Origin: a bacterium BMS3Abin01 | GTDB lineage: Bacteria > Actinomycetota > Thermoleophilia > BMS3ABIN01 | Reading direction: 5' to 3' | NCBI GenBank assembly: GCA_002897715.1 | Contig: BDUA01000037.1 | Location: 1 to 37,613 of the forward strand | DNA: 37,613 bases | In this document: positions 29,707 through 37,613 of the stretch, piece after piece | Position numbering within the stretch: the stretch's first letter is position 1 | Layout of the letters: each line of letters starts with the position of its first letter | The notes under the pieces: generated by a model | Seen by the model: the letters and a program-made list of their open reading frames with translations, nothing else | What the model was told of the DNA's origin: nothing | Databases searched by the model: none | Program-made: the position numbers and the translations under genes

Positions 29707-30564
29707 ATGCAGAAAATCTACAGCGACATGGATTTACTCGACGCACTGAGGAGGGAGAGTGATGATGGTCTGATGGGACCCACCTATCACGGCTATCTCA
29801 AAGGGCCGAACCGTCCCAGCGCCGAGGCGATCAGGGCCCGATTCGGAGGTTGGACCAACGCTGTACGTAAGGCCGGCATGATTCCGGCGGCGCGCCGCAC
29901 CAATAAGGAAATGAGGAAGCTGGTCAAGATGGGCAAGGTGGATGCCAAGTACCCGGCCCTGAGAATGGGCATGAGCGTCCGCGAGCTTAAGGTATCGGTG
30001 GGGCTTGAGAAGCCACGCAAGCCGACCAAGGAGCGTTACATCGATGAAGGTGTGCGCATCGCCAGGAAATTGGGCAGAGCTCCCAATTTTCACGAGTTCA
30101 ACCGTTACACCAAGACGGTCACGGCGTGGAATCCATATCGCCTCTATGGCCGTGACTGGAAAGCATTCAAGCGGGATGTCGAAAAGCGTTTGAAGGAGAA
30201 GACCAAGGCCATACCCAAGGCCAAGGCCAAGACCAAAGCGAAGCCCAAGAGCAACGCCAAGGCAAAACCCAAGGCTAAGGCAAAGCCCAAGGCTAAGTCT
30301 AAGACTCAAGCAAAACCGAAGACCAAACCCAAGGCCAAAGCAAAAGCCAAGCCCAAGGCAAAGCCCAAGGCAAAGGCAAAAGCAAAGCCCAAGCCCAAGC
30401 CCAAGGCCAAGGCAAAAGCAAAAGCAAAAGCCAAGCCGAAGCCCAAGACTAAGACCAAAACTAAGCCGAAGGCTAAAGCCAAACCGAAGGCTAAAGCCAA
30501 ACCGAAGCCGAAGCCCAAGGCTAAAGCCAAGACCAAGGCCAAGACCAAGGCCAAGAAGAAATAA
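29707..30564 (+). CDS. Histone H1-like protein with homing-endonuclease-associated repeats
   Basis: The N-terminal half has two helical DNA-binding repeats of the homing-endonuclease-associated type: PSAEAIRARFGGWTNAVRKAGM (about residues 37-58) and a second segment, ARKLGRAPNFHEFNRYTK ... YGRDWKAFKRDV. From about residue 160 to the end it is a Lys/Ala/Pro-rich tail (repeated KAKPKAK, no acidic residues after the first few) like histone H1 or the tail of actinobacterial HupB. No nuclease domain. The protein is 285 aa and very basic. I infer a nucleoid-associated protein. AAAAAGGAG is the ribosome site. A strong terminator follows. Confidence 0.85.
   Translation: MQKIYSDMDLLDALRRESDDGLMGPTYHGYLKGPNRPSAEAIRARFGGWTNAVRKAGMIPAARRTNKEMRKLVKMGKVDAKYPALRMGMSVRELKVSVGLEKPRKPTKERYIDEGVRIARKLGRAPNFHEFNRYTKTVTAWNPYRLYGRDWKAFKRDVEKRLKEKTKAIPKAKAKTKAKPKSNAKAKPKAKAKPKAKSKTQAKPKTKPKAKAKAKPKAKPKAKAKAKPKPKPKAKAKAKAKAKPKPKTKTKTKPKAKAKPKAKAKPKPKPKAKAKTKAKTKAKKK
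30208..30561. repeat. Low-complexity AAGGCCAAG/AAGCCCAAG tract
   Basis: About 350 bp of purine-rich codon repeats (AAG GCC AAG, AAG CCC AAG, AAA GCC) encode the KAKPK tail. Such tracts are prone to slippage, so tail length may differ among strains. The antisense ORF is a Leu/Gly-rich shadow. Confidence 0.9.
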
Positions 30565-30597
30565 CAGCAGCTGCAATGGTTGTGCAACCGAATATGG

Positions 30598-30626
30598 CAG
30601 CGGAGACCCGTGGTCTCCGCTGTTTT
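30598..30626 (+). terminator. Terminator after the H1-like gene
   Basis: CAGCGGAGACC and GGTCTCCGCTG form an 11-bp perfect stem with a 3-nt loop, followed by TTTTC. It lies 34 bp after the stop codon. Confidence 0.9.
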
Positions 30627-30675
30627 CGGTGAGTCATCCGATACCTAACTTTGCTTGAGACAGGAGGCGCTTCTT

Positions 30676-30804
30676 ATGATTTGTTCCGGCAGGAAACCCA
30701 GAAGACTCAGGACCCTGTTGTTCGGTATGATGGTCGGCCTGATGATCGGACTGATGTTTGCCCCTCGCCCGGGCACGGAGATCATCCAGAAGATCAGGGG
30801 CTGA
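30676..30804 (+). CDS. Small YtxH-like membrane protein (not in ORF track)
   Basis: ATG 30676 has AGGAGG 9 nt upstream and opens a 42-codon ORF: a basic start (CSGRKPRRLRTL), a Gly/Met-rich membrane helix (LFGMMVGLMIGLMFAP) and RPGTEIIQKIRG. The G-x3-G-x3-G helix followed by APRPGTE mirrors the APKSGKE signature of YtxH/gas-vesicle-like small proteins linked to stress. It is shorter than typical YtxH. The ORF track lists other frames here, which lack this pattern. Confidence 0.7.
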   Translation: MICSGRKPRRLRTLLFGMMVGLMIGLMFAPRPGTEIIQKIRG

Positions 30805-30862
30805 CCCCGAGCCTTCATCATCGTTCACGGTTTAAGCGGATATAGCCCGCCCGTCGACGACG

Positions 30863-30872
30863 ATGATAATAT
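30863..30872 (+). promoter_or_regulatory. Possible extended -10 for uvrC
   Basis: TGATAATAT can be read as TGn plus TAATAT (30867-30872), or as GATAAT (30865-30870). It lies about 25-30 nt before the uvrC start. No convincing -35 accompanies it. Confidence 0.35.
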
Positions 30873-30896
30873 TAAGAGTAGGAACAGACTACCCCG

Positions 30897-32762
30897 GTGA
30901 TGGCTGACAACGAGAAATCAACCCCTATCTCCAGGCTGCTGGACCTGTTGCCGATGGAACCCGGGATATATGTCTTCCGTGATGACGCCGGCCGGGTATT
31001 GTATGTCGGCAAAGCCAAATCGTTGCGTAAGCGGGTGATGTCTTATTTTCGCGACTCCGGACCGGGCATCGATAACAAGCGTATCGCTCGCATGCTGAAG
31101 CGTGTCCACGATTTTGATTTCATGGTGACTTCCAGCGAGACAGAGGCGCTGTTGCTGGAGTCCAATTTCATCAAGCACCACCGGCCACCGTACAATATCT
31201 CTCTGCGCGACGACAAATCCTATCCCTATGTGGCTGTGACGCTCGGTGAGGAATTTCCCAGGGTGATGTTAACCCGCAAGTCTCATCGTCCCGGGGTCGC
31301 CTATTTCGGACCCTTCACCAATACCGGCATGGTACGTAAGACCCTGGACCTGCTGGGCAAGGTATTCCCTTATCGCAAGTGCCGTGGCATCGAGCCCGGC
31401 CGTCACTCCGGTACCCCTTGCCTCAATTACCACATAGGCCTCTGTATGGCTCCCTGTGAGGGCAAGATCGATGCCCGGGCGCATCGCCGGATAATCGACC
31501 AGGTGATCCGCCTGCTGTCCGGCAAGACGGAAGGGCTTGCCGGACAGCTGGAGGTGGAGATGAAACTGGCGGCGGACGACCAGAACTTCGAGAAGGCCGC
31601 CATCCTGCGCAACCGTTTGAAAGCGCTGGAACACCTGGTGGAACGACAGCAGGCGACGGCGCTGGGCGTGGACTGCATGGACGTGATCGGCGTATACGCC
31701 GAAGGAGATACCGCCAATGTCCAGGTGTTGCAGGTCCGTGACGGCTCCCTCAGCGACCGCCGCAGCTTTTTCCTGAAGAACGTAGCCGGCGAGTCGGAGA
31801 CGGTGATGCTGGAGCAGTTCATGGTCCAGTATTACAACGAAGCTATCGGCTATCCACCGCAGGTGGTGGTTCCCTTAGGCTTTACCAGGGCCGGGGTAGT
31901 GGAGAAGTACCTTTCGGAGAAGAAAGGGTCCCATGTTGATGTGAAGCCGGCGCGGCGGGGCCGGCGGCGGGAACTGACCCGCATGGCTGAGCAGAACGCG
32001 GCCCTGGCGCTCAGGCACGACCAGTTGCGCGAACAGGAGCAGAAGGGCCGTCCTTACCGGGCGCTCAGCCGGCTCAAGCGGGAGTTGGGGCTGGGCTTCA
32101 TCCCCACGCGGATTGAATGTTATGACATCTCCAATATCGGCGGCGAGCACGCGGTGGGATCCATGGTGGTGTTTGAGGACGGCGTTCCCAGCCCCTCCCA
32201 CTACCGCAGGTTCTCCATCAAACAGTCGGCGGGACCGGACGATCCTGCCATGATGTCCGAGGTGCTGGCCCGCCGCTTCTCACGCAAACGGCTGGACTCT
32301 GAATACGGGGATGCCAGTTTCTCCGCTCGCCCGGACCTGATAGTCCTGGATGGCGGCGCCGGTCAGGTTTCGGCGGTGACCGCCGCCCTGGCGGCCATCG
32401 GCGAGAAGGACGTATCCGTGCTGGGCATCGCCAAGCGGTTCGAGGATATCTATCTGCCATCCAGGCCGGAGCCGTTGCGGTTGCCCCGCGATTCCGAAGC
32501 GTTGGCCCTGCTTAAACGGTTGCGTGACGAGGCCCACCGTTTTGCCGTGAACTATCACCGGCGGCGGCGCGACCAGGCTGTGAGCAACTCCATCCTCGAC
32601 GAGATTCCCGGCATCGGCCCGGCGCGCAAGAAAGCTATCCTGGAATATTTCGGCTCCCCCGAGCGGTTTCTTGCCGCCAGCCGGGATGAACTGGAGGCGG
32701 TCCCGGGGCTGCCCGCCAAGGTTGCAAGGGAGGCATATGCCCATGTCCACCGGTTCGGCTAG
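30897..32762 (+). CDS. uvrC: Excinuclease ABC subunit C
   Basis: Makes the dual incisions in nucleotide excision repair. In order: GIY-YIG nuclease (EPGIYVFRD ... LYVGKAKSLRKRV, with ETEALLLE), a Cys-rich segment (YRKCRGIEPGRHSGTPCLNYHIGLCMAPCEG), UVR motif (DDQNFEKAAILRNRLKALEH), RNase H-like C-terminal nuclease (CYDISNIGGEHAVGSMVVFEDG, LIVLDGGAGQV, DEAHRFAVNYHR) and a helix-hairpin-helix tail (IPGIGPARKKAILEYFGS). 621 aa from GTG 30897; ATG 30900 is equally possible. The next gene overlaps its 3' end. Confidence 0.96.
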   Translation: MMADNEKSTPISRLLDLLPMEPGIYVFRDDAGRVLYVGKAKSLRKRVMSYFRDSGPGIDNKRIARMLKRVHDFDFMVTSSETEALLLESNFIKHHRPPYNISLRDDKSYPYVAVTLGEEFPRVMLTRKSHRPGVAYFGPFTNTGMVRKTLDLLGKVFPYRKCRGIEPGRHSGTPCLNYHIGLCMAPCEGKIDARAHRRIIDQVIRLLSGKTEGLAGQLEVEMKLAADDQNFEKAAILRNRLKALEHLVERQQATALGVDCMDVIGVYAEGDTANVQVLQVRDGSLSDRRSFFLKNVAGESETVMLEQFMVQYYNEAIGYPPQVVVPLGFTRAGVVEKYLSEKKGSHVDVKPARRGRRRELTRMAEQNAALALRHDQLREQEQKGRPYRALSRLKRELGLGFIPTRIECYDISNIGGEHAVGSMVVFEDGVPSPSHYRRFSIKQSAGPDDPAMMSEVLARRFSRKRLDSEYGDASFSARPDLIVLDGGAGQVSAVTAALAAIGEKDVSVLGIAKRFEDIYLPSRPEPLRLPRDSEALALLKRLRDEAHRFAVNYHRRRRDQAVSNSILDEIPGIGPARKKAILEYFGSPERFLAASRDELEAVPGLPAKVAREAYAHVHRFG

Positions 32763-33291
32763 CCTGCTCAGGGAAACCTACACCACCTGCTTTGGAAACG
32801 GTTTGCTGCTATGGCGGGAAGGGGCGCTAGTCGCTCATTCCCTGCCGGGGCGACCGGCGCCACCACCGATGGCGGCTGCAGTATCGCCGCAGTCCGGGGA
32901 GGATACCGACATAGTGGAGGTATCTACCGGAAAGGGCCTGGCGGAGATGTTGCGTGAATACTTCACCGGCAGGCCCGTGAGTTTTCCCGTGGGCCTGCCA
33001 CTGGCATGGCCACGTCTGAGCCCGTTCGCGGCGGCGGTGTTCGCGGCGCTTGCCGCCATACCCTACGGTGAGACCCGCAGCTACTCCCGTTTGGCGGCGG
33101 CGGCCGGTTACCCGGGGGCGCAGCGGGCCGTGGGAACGTTGCTGTCGTGTAACCCCTTTCCCATTATCCTTCCCTGCCACCGCGTTATTCGCGCCGATGG
33201 CAGTCCGGGCGGGTACTCGTCCGGGCGGGAATGGAAGCTGCGGCTGCTGGGGATGGAGGGCTTCCCCGGAAATAGGATAGAATCAGGGTAA
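32743..33291 (+). CDS. Methylated-DNA-protein cysteine methyltransferase (MGMT/Ogt type)
   Basis: Transfers alkyl groups from O6-alkylguanine to its own Cys. The active-site PCHRVI (within LPCHRVIRADGSPGGYSSG) and PYGETRSYSRLAAAAGYPGAQRAVG with the DNA-contacting Arg region are intact. The N-terminal domain is divergent. 182 aa from ATG 32743, which has GGGAGG 9 nt upstream; ATG 32737 is too close to that site, and the track start at 32671 reads deep into uvrC. Overlap with uvrC places two DNA-repair genes together. Confidence 0.92.
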   Translation: MSTGSASLLRETYTTCFGNGLLLWREGALVAHSLPGRPAPPPMAAAVSPQSGEDTDIVEVSTGKGLAEMLREYFTGRPVSFPVGLPLAWPRLSPFAAAVFAALAAIPYGETRSYSRLAAAAGYPGAQRAVGTLLSCNPFPIILPCHRVIRADGSPGGYSSGREWKLRLLGMEGFPGNRIESG

Positions 33292-33344
33292 CAGGGGGCG
33301 GATGCTCATATTGCCGCTGTCGCGGAACCGTCAAAGGCGGATAA

Positions 33345-34217
33345 ATGCATAGTCATGTGGAAATGATTATTATCACCGGCGAGTCCGGAGCCGGAAAATC
33401 TCACGCCATGGCTGCCTTTGAAGACGCCGGCTTCTTCTGCATCGACAATCTGCCGCCTCAGATGATCGAGGCTACCGGCGATCTTTTTGTCCACAAAGGC
33501 AGCAAGGTGAAACGCGCGGCCGTAGTGACCGATGTGCGCGGCGGTGAGTATTTCGAAGAGATCGGCAAGTGTCTCAAAGAGCTGGAAAACAAGGACATTC
33601 CCTTCAAGCTGCTGTACCTCGAAGCCTCCAGTGAAGCCCTGCTGCGCCGCTTCAAGGAAACGCGGCGGCCCCATCCCCTGGCGCCGGACGGTGATGTACT
33701 CAAGGGAATCCAGCTGGAAAAGAAAAAACTGGTATCGCTGAAGAAACGCGCCGACTGGGTCATCGACTCATCCGAATACAACGTACACGAACTGAGGTCC
33801 TATATCATCGAGAATATCGTGCCCCAGCGCACCGGCGGCATGATTGTTACCATCAGCTCTTTCGGCTATAAGTACGGCACGCCTCTGGACGCGGACCTGG
33901 TCATCGATATCCGTTTTCTCCCCAATCCCAACTATATCCCTGCCCTCAAGGCGCGAACCGGCATGGACCGGGATGTCAAGGACTATATCTTTAATAACGA
34001 GATCGCGGCTGAGTTCCTGGAGAAGCTGTCACCGCTCATGGACTTCATGCTGAAGATGTATGTGGCTGAGGGCAAATCCAACCTGATTATCGGTATCGGC
34101 TGCACCGGCGGGCGCCACCGGTCGGTAGCGGTGGCCGAATGGCTGGCCGAGCGGTATCGGTCTGATGAATACGGCTATAATATAATCGTCCGCCACCGGG
34201 ACATAGGCAAGGATTGA
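33345..34217 (+). CDS. rapZ: RapZ/YvcJ family P-loop nucleotide-binding protein
   Basis: GESGAGKSHAM is the Walker A P-loop; FFCIDNLPPQMI, RRFKETRRPHPL and the C-terminal SFGYKYGTPLDADLVIDIRFLPNP and IGCTGGRHRSVAVAEWLAERY are RapZ signatures. In enterobacteria RapZ is an RNA-binding adaptor controlling amino-sugar synthesis; in Gram-positives the YvcJ role is less clear. 290 aa. It sits directly before whiA, as usual, but without yvcK between them. Confidence 0.95.
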   Translation: MHSHVEMIIITGESGAGKSHAMAAFEDAGFFCIDNLPPQMIEATGDLFVHKGSKVKRAAVVTDVRGGEYFEEIGKCLKELENKDIPFKLLYLEASSEALLRRFKETRRPHPLAPDGDVLKGIQLEKKKLVSLKKRADWVIDSSEYNVHELRSYIIENIVPQRTGGMIVTISSFGYKYGTPLDADLVIDIRFLPNPNYIPALKARTGMDRDVKDYIFNNEIAAEFLEKLSPLMDFMLKMYVAEGKSNLIIGIGCTGGRHRSVAVAEWLAERYRSDEYGYNIIVRHRDIGKD

Positions 34218-34226
34218 TACTCAGGA

Positions 34227-35156
34227 TTGTCTTTTACCATATCGGTAAAACAGGAGCTCAACCACGTAGCCCGGAAACGGCCCTGTTGCCGTACGGCGGA
34301 ACTTGCTTCGCTTTTCCGCGCCGCCGGCAGTTTCCACATCCAGGGCGGGGAACGATACGGTCTTCATGCCTCCTTCGGTCTGTCGGCCACAGCCCGGACC
34401 GCAGTGTTGCTGGTCAAGTCCTTCAAGCTACCCCTGGAAGTGAGGGTACATGAAGAGCACCGGCTGGGACAGCACAAACGCTACGAGATACGGATCGAAG
34501 GCAGCGGGCGGCTGGTCCAGTTCCTCAATGAGATAGGGGTTCTGGCGGACGACCTCTCCCTGCAAGAGAAGATACCGCAACGGATAGTGCGGTGTTCCTG
34601 CTGCCGCGACGCCATGCTCCGGGGCGCCTTTCTGGCGGCCGGGTCGGTCAGCAAGCCGGGGGCTCCGGCGCACCTGGAGATCTACTCCCGCAGCATCGCT
34701 TATCTGGAATCGGTCCGGGATGTGGCGTCAGCGGCGGATATCCGCCTGACCATCTTGCGGCGCCGGCACAACTCTGCCGTTTACACCAAGAACCTGAAGA
34801 CCATCAAGGATCTCCTGGTAGCTGCTGGTGCCCACCAGTCCGTGCTGGAGATGGAGCAGCGTTCCATACTCGGCGCCGTCAAGGTCGATGCCAATCGCCG
34901 TGCCAACTTCGATCAGGCCAATGCCGTCCGCTGCGGCCGCGCCGCCGCCCGCCAGATCCGGGCGATCCGGGAACTGCAGGGGCGTAGCTTCTGGGCCAAC
35001 CTTCCTTCCGGGCTTATCGAGATGGCTCAACTTCGCCTGGAACATCCATCTCTCACCATCGCCGACCTGGGCAGGAAAGCCGAGCCACCATTGAGCAAAT
35101 CGGCGGTCAACCACAGGCTGCGCCGCCTGATACGGATAGCAGAAAGGGGCGAATGA
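34227..35156 (+). CDS. whiA: WhiA family DNA-binding regulator
   Basis: WhiA combines a LAGLIDADG-like N-terminal domain with a C-terminal helix-turn-helix and controls sporulation or cell division genes in Actinobacteria and Firmicutes. FTISVKQELNHVA starts the protein; RGAFLAAGSVSKP, the LAGLIDADG remnant, and HPSLTIADLGRKAEPPLSKSAVNHRLRRL (HTH) are typical. 309 aa. The start is TTG 34227, 9 nt after rapZ, with AAGGA upstream. Confidence 0.94.
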   Translation: MSFTISVKQELNHVARKRPCCRTAELASLFRAAGSFHIQGGERYGLHASFGLSATARTAVLLVKSFKLPLEVRVHEEHRLGQHKRYEIRIEGSGRLVQFLNEIGVLADDLSLQEKIPQRIVRCSCCRDAMLRGAFLAAGSVSKPGAPAHLEIYSRSIAYLESVRDVASAADIRLTILRRRHNSAVYTKNLKTIKDLLVAAGAHQSVLEMEQRSILGAVKVDANRRANFDQANAVRCGRAAARQIRAIRELQGRSFWANLPSGLIEMAQLRLEHPSLTIADLGRKAEPPLSKSAVNHRLRRLIRIAERGE

Positions 35157-35194
35157 TCGCCGACTCCGGAGGGGGTTACGAATATCCGCCCATG

Positions 35195-35203
35195 TGGTAG
35201 AAT
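35195..35203 (+). promoter_or_regulatory. Extended -10 promoter for gap-pgk
   Basis: TGGTAGAAT combines the TGn extension with TAGAAT (35198-35203), 44 nt before the gap start. A weak TTACGA (35176-35181) is 16 nt upstream as a -35. Confidence 0.5.
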
Positions 35204-35247
35204 TCCCCGGTATCGCAAATAATCTCTACCGTAGGAGGAGAACGTAG

Positions 35248-36246
<999 letters not shown>

Positions 36247-36257
36247 GCGGCCAATCC

Positions 36258-37436
36258 GTGAAGAAAAGCGTCAGGGACATAGACGTGAAAGGGAAGCGGA
36301 CCCTGGTCCGTGTGGACTTCAATGTCCCCCTGTCCGGGGGAAGGGTTGTGGATGATACCCGCATCCGTGCCGCTCTGGCAACCATTGAATACCTGCGGGA
36401 TAATGGCGCGCGGGTCATACTCATCTCCCATCTGGGCAGGCCTGAAGGCGGTCCTGATGATTCGCTCAGGATGGATCCGGTGGCGGCGCGACTCTCCGAG
36501 CTTCTTGGAGAAAAGGTGATGAAGCTGGACGATTGCGTCGGCGCCGCTGTGGAAGAACGGCTGGCGGAGCTGCCTGCGGGCGGGGTGGCACTGCTGGAGA
36601 ACAGCCGGTTTCACGCCGGAGAGAAACAGAATGACGCCGATTTCGCCGCGGCGCTGGCGCGCCTGGCGGATATTTTTGTGAATGACGCTTTCGGCACAGC
36701 CCACCGGGCCCATGCCTCCACCGCCGGCGTAGCCGCCTATCTCCCCGCTGTGGCGGGATTCCTGGTGGAGAATGAACTGCGGCAGCTATCGCGGCTGCTC
36801 GATGACCCGGAACACCCCTTCGTGACCGTTCTCGGCGGCGTAAAGGTATCCGACAAGATCGGGGTCATCGACCGTTTTCTCGACGTCGTAGATGCCATTC
36901 TCATCGGCGGTGCCATGTGCTTCGGCTTCCTCAAGGCTCAGGGGATCGATATCGGCGCGTCGAAAGTGGAGGAGGAGGCGGTAGGGACGGCGGCGGCGGC
37001 CCTGGAAAAGGCGGCGGACTCCTCCTGCCGGTTGTTGCTGCCCACGGATCTGATAGCCGCCGCGGGTTTTTCCCCTAACGCTGACAACAAGGCGGTGACG
37101 GTGGACAGGATCCCCAGGGGCTGGATGGGCCTGGATATCGGCCCGCTAACAGCTTCTACCTATGTCGACGAGATAGAGAAAGCCAAAACGGTATTCTGGA
37201 ACGGTCCCATGGGGGCCTTCGAGATGAAACCTTTCGAGATGGGGACCAGGGCGATCGCCGAAGCCATGGCTTCGGCATCAGCGCTGACCGTCTCCGGCGG
37301 TGGCGACACGGTGGCCGCCCTCAACCAGTTCGGCCTGGGTGGCAGACTGGACCATGTCTCCACCGGCGGCGGCGCCGCTATGGAGTTTCTGGAAGGCAGG
37401 GAACTGCCCGGTATCGCCGCCCTGCTGGACGCCTGA
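36258..37436 (+). CDS. pgk: Phosphoglycerate kinase
   Basis: Transfers phosphate from 1,3-bisphosphoglycerate to ADP. VRVDFNVPL, SHLGRPEGG, LLENSRFHAGEKQND, FVNDAFGTAHRAHAST, VLGGVKVSDKIGVI (usually GGAKVSDKI), WNGPMGAFE and SGGGDTVAAL are present. The start is GTG 36258; the track ATG lies inside gap. 392 aa. Its stop is one base from the stop of the convergent gene on the other strand. Confidence 0.96.
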   Translation: MKKSVRDIDVKGKRTLVRVDFNVPLSGGRVVDDTRIRAALATIEYLRDNGARVILISHLGRPEGGPDDSLRMDPVAARLSELLGEKVMKLDDCVGAAVEERLAELPAGGVALLENSRFHAGEKQNDADFAAALARLADIFVNDAFGTAHRAHASTAGVAAYLPAVAGFLVENELRQLSRLLDDPEHPFVTVLGGVKVSDKIGVIDRFLDVVDAILIGGAMCFGFLKAQGIDIGASKVEEEAVGTAAAALEKAADSSCRLLLPTDLIAAAGFSPNADNKAVTVDRIPRGWMGLDIGPLTASTYVDEIEKAKTVFWNGPMGAFEMKPFEMGTRAIAEAMASASALTVSGGGDTVAALNQFGLGGRLDHVSTGGGAAMEFLEGRELPGIAALLDA

Positions 37437-37437
37437 G

Positions 37438-37613
37438 TCAGCTGACGGCGGTTTCCGCCGTGACCATGTCTATCACCGGCAGGACGAATGTCTCGTCGCC
37501 CAGCAGTTCATCGACCAGCGATTGTGGCGCCGTGCGGTAGTGGAGTGTGGCCTTGATGGTCAGGGGCAGCGCCACGCCTTCCGGCAGCGGGATCGAGTAG
37601 CTGTCGGTGACCG
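37438..37613 (-). CDS. C-terminal part of an unknown protein, partial
   Basis: On the minus strand a frame open to the window edge ends at TGA (37440-37438). It encodes VTDSYSIPLPEGVALPLTIK ... ATLHYRTAPQSLVDELLGDE ... VLPVIDMVTAETAVS. This reads as real protein: a beta-rich tail with an LHYRTAPQ-type motif also found at the C-terminal end of some multihaem cytochrome-like proteins. The identification is weak because only 58 codons are visible. ACGGCGG-TTT-CCGCCGT (37445-37461) is a hairpin within its last codons. Confidence 0.65.
   Translation of the reverse strand, partial: VTDSYSIPLPEGVALPLTIKATLHYRTAPQSLVDELLGDETFVLPVIDMVTAETAVS

Noticed and set aside
29707-30564. Homing endonuclease or mobile element
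   Set aside because: Only associated repeats are present; no LAGLIDADG, HNH or GIY-YIG nuclease motif, and the surroundings are housekeeping genes.
29734-30576. 280-aa Leu/Gly/Phe-rich minus-strand ORF
   Set aside because: It is the complement of the Lys/Ala/Pro repeat tract, giving a false membrane-like sequence.

Overview
The window reads as a GC-rich chromosome segment of a deep-branching actinobacterium, probably anaerobic or facultative. The lineage evidence is indirect. It carries an actinobacterial integration host factor (mIHF), WhiA, the order mihF-gmk-rpoZ-coaBC, and the order uvrC-rapZ-whiA-gap-pgk. The pyrimidine operon uses an electron-transfer subunit (PyrK) with a class 1B dihydroorotate dehydrogenase, which fits an NAD-linked, oxygen-independent enzyme. 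No rRNA, tRNA, CRISPR array, prophage or insertion sequence was seen.

Layout. (1) 1-5.2 kb: 3' part of a glycogen-debranching-type glycosidase, a small cysteine-containing unknown, a membrane HD-GYP cyclic-di-GMP phosphodiesterase and a DUF523 protein. (2) 5.2-13.3 kb, nearly all minus strand: small membrane and zinc-ribbon proteins, two SHOCT-domain membrane proteins, an exported Met/His/Gln-rich protein, then an apparent operon read right to left: duplicated ferredoxin-fold-like unknown, OmpR-type regulator, histidine kinase with a Met-rich sensor loop, holin-like/phosphodiesterase fusion, and endonuclease/exonuclease/phosphatase-family enzyme. (3) 13.5-16.2 kb: a lipoprotein, acetyl-CoA synthetase, and a possible small antisense-overlapping membrane protein. 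(4) 16.3-25.5 kb: pyrR-pyrB-pyrC-carA-carB-pyrK-pyrD with a readable promoter, PyrR-binding loop and terminator; most junctions overlap. (5) 25.5-27.0 kb: a tandem short-repeat block and two paralogous lipoproteins. (6) 27.1-30.8 kb: leaderless-looking mihF, gmk, rpoZ, coaBC, a histone-H1-like fusion protein, and a small YtxH-like protein missing from the ORF track. (7) 30.9-37.6 kb: uvrC, an MGMT-type protein, rapZ, whiA, gap, pgk and the 3' end of a convergent gene.

The strongest unexplained signal is a pair of regulatory arrays. Four ATNAAG-type hexamers spaced exactly 11 nt apart occur upstream of the SHOCT gene pair (7104-7142), and four more upstream of the Met/His-rich exported protein gene (7694-7732). 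In both, a -10-like hexamer lies exactly 10 nt beyond the last repeat. This is the geometry of PhoB/OmpR-family activated promoters, and an OmpR-type regulator with a Met-rich-loop kinase is encoded about 4 kb away. I infer a small envelope-stress or metal-response regulon. Other notable items are the H1-like protein with homing-endonuclease-associated repeats, the pyrR start codon buried in its own attenuator, the leaderless mihF promoter, six 22-bp repeats after pyrD, and the lack of yvcK between rapZ and whiA.
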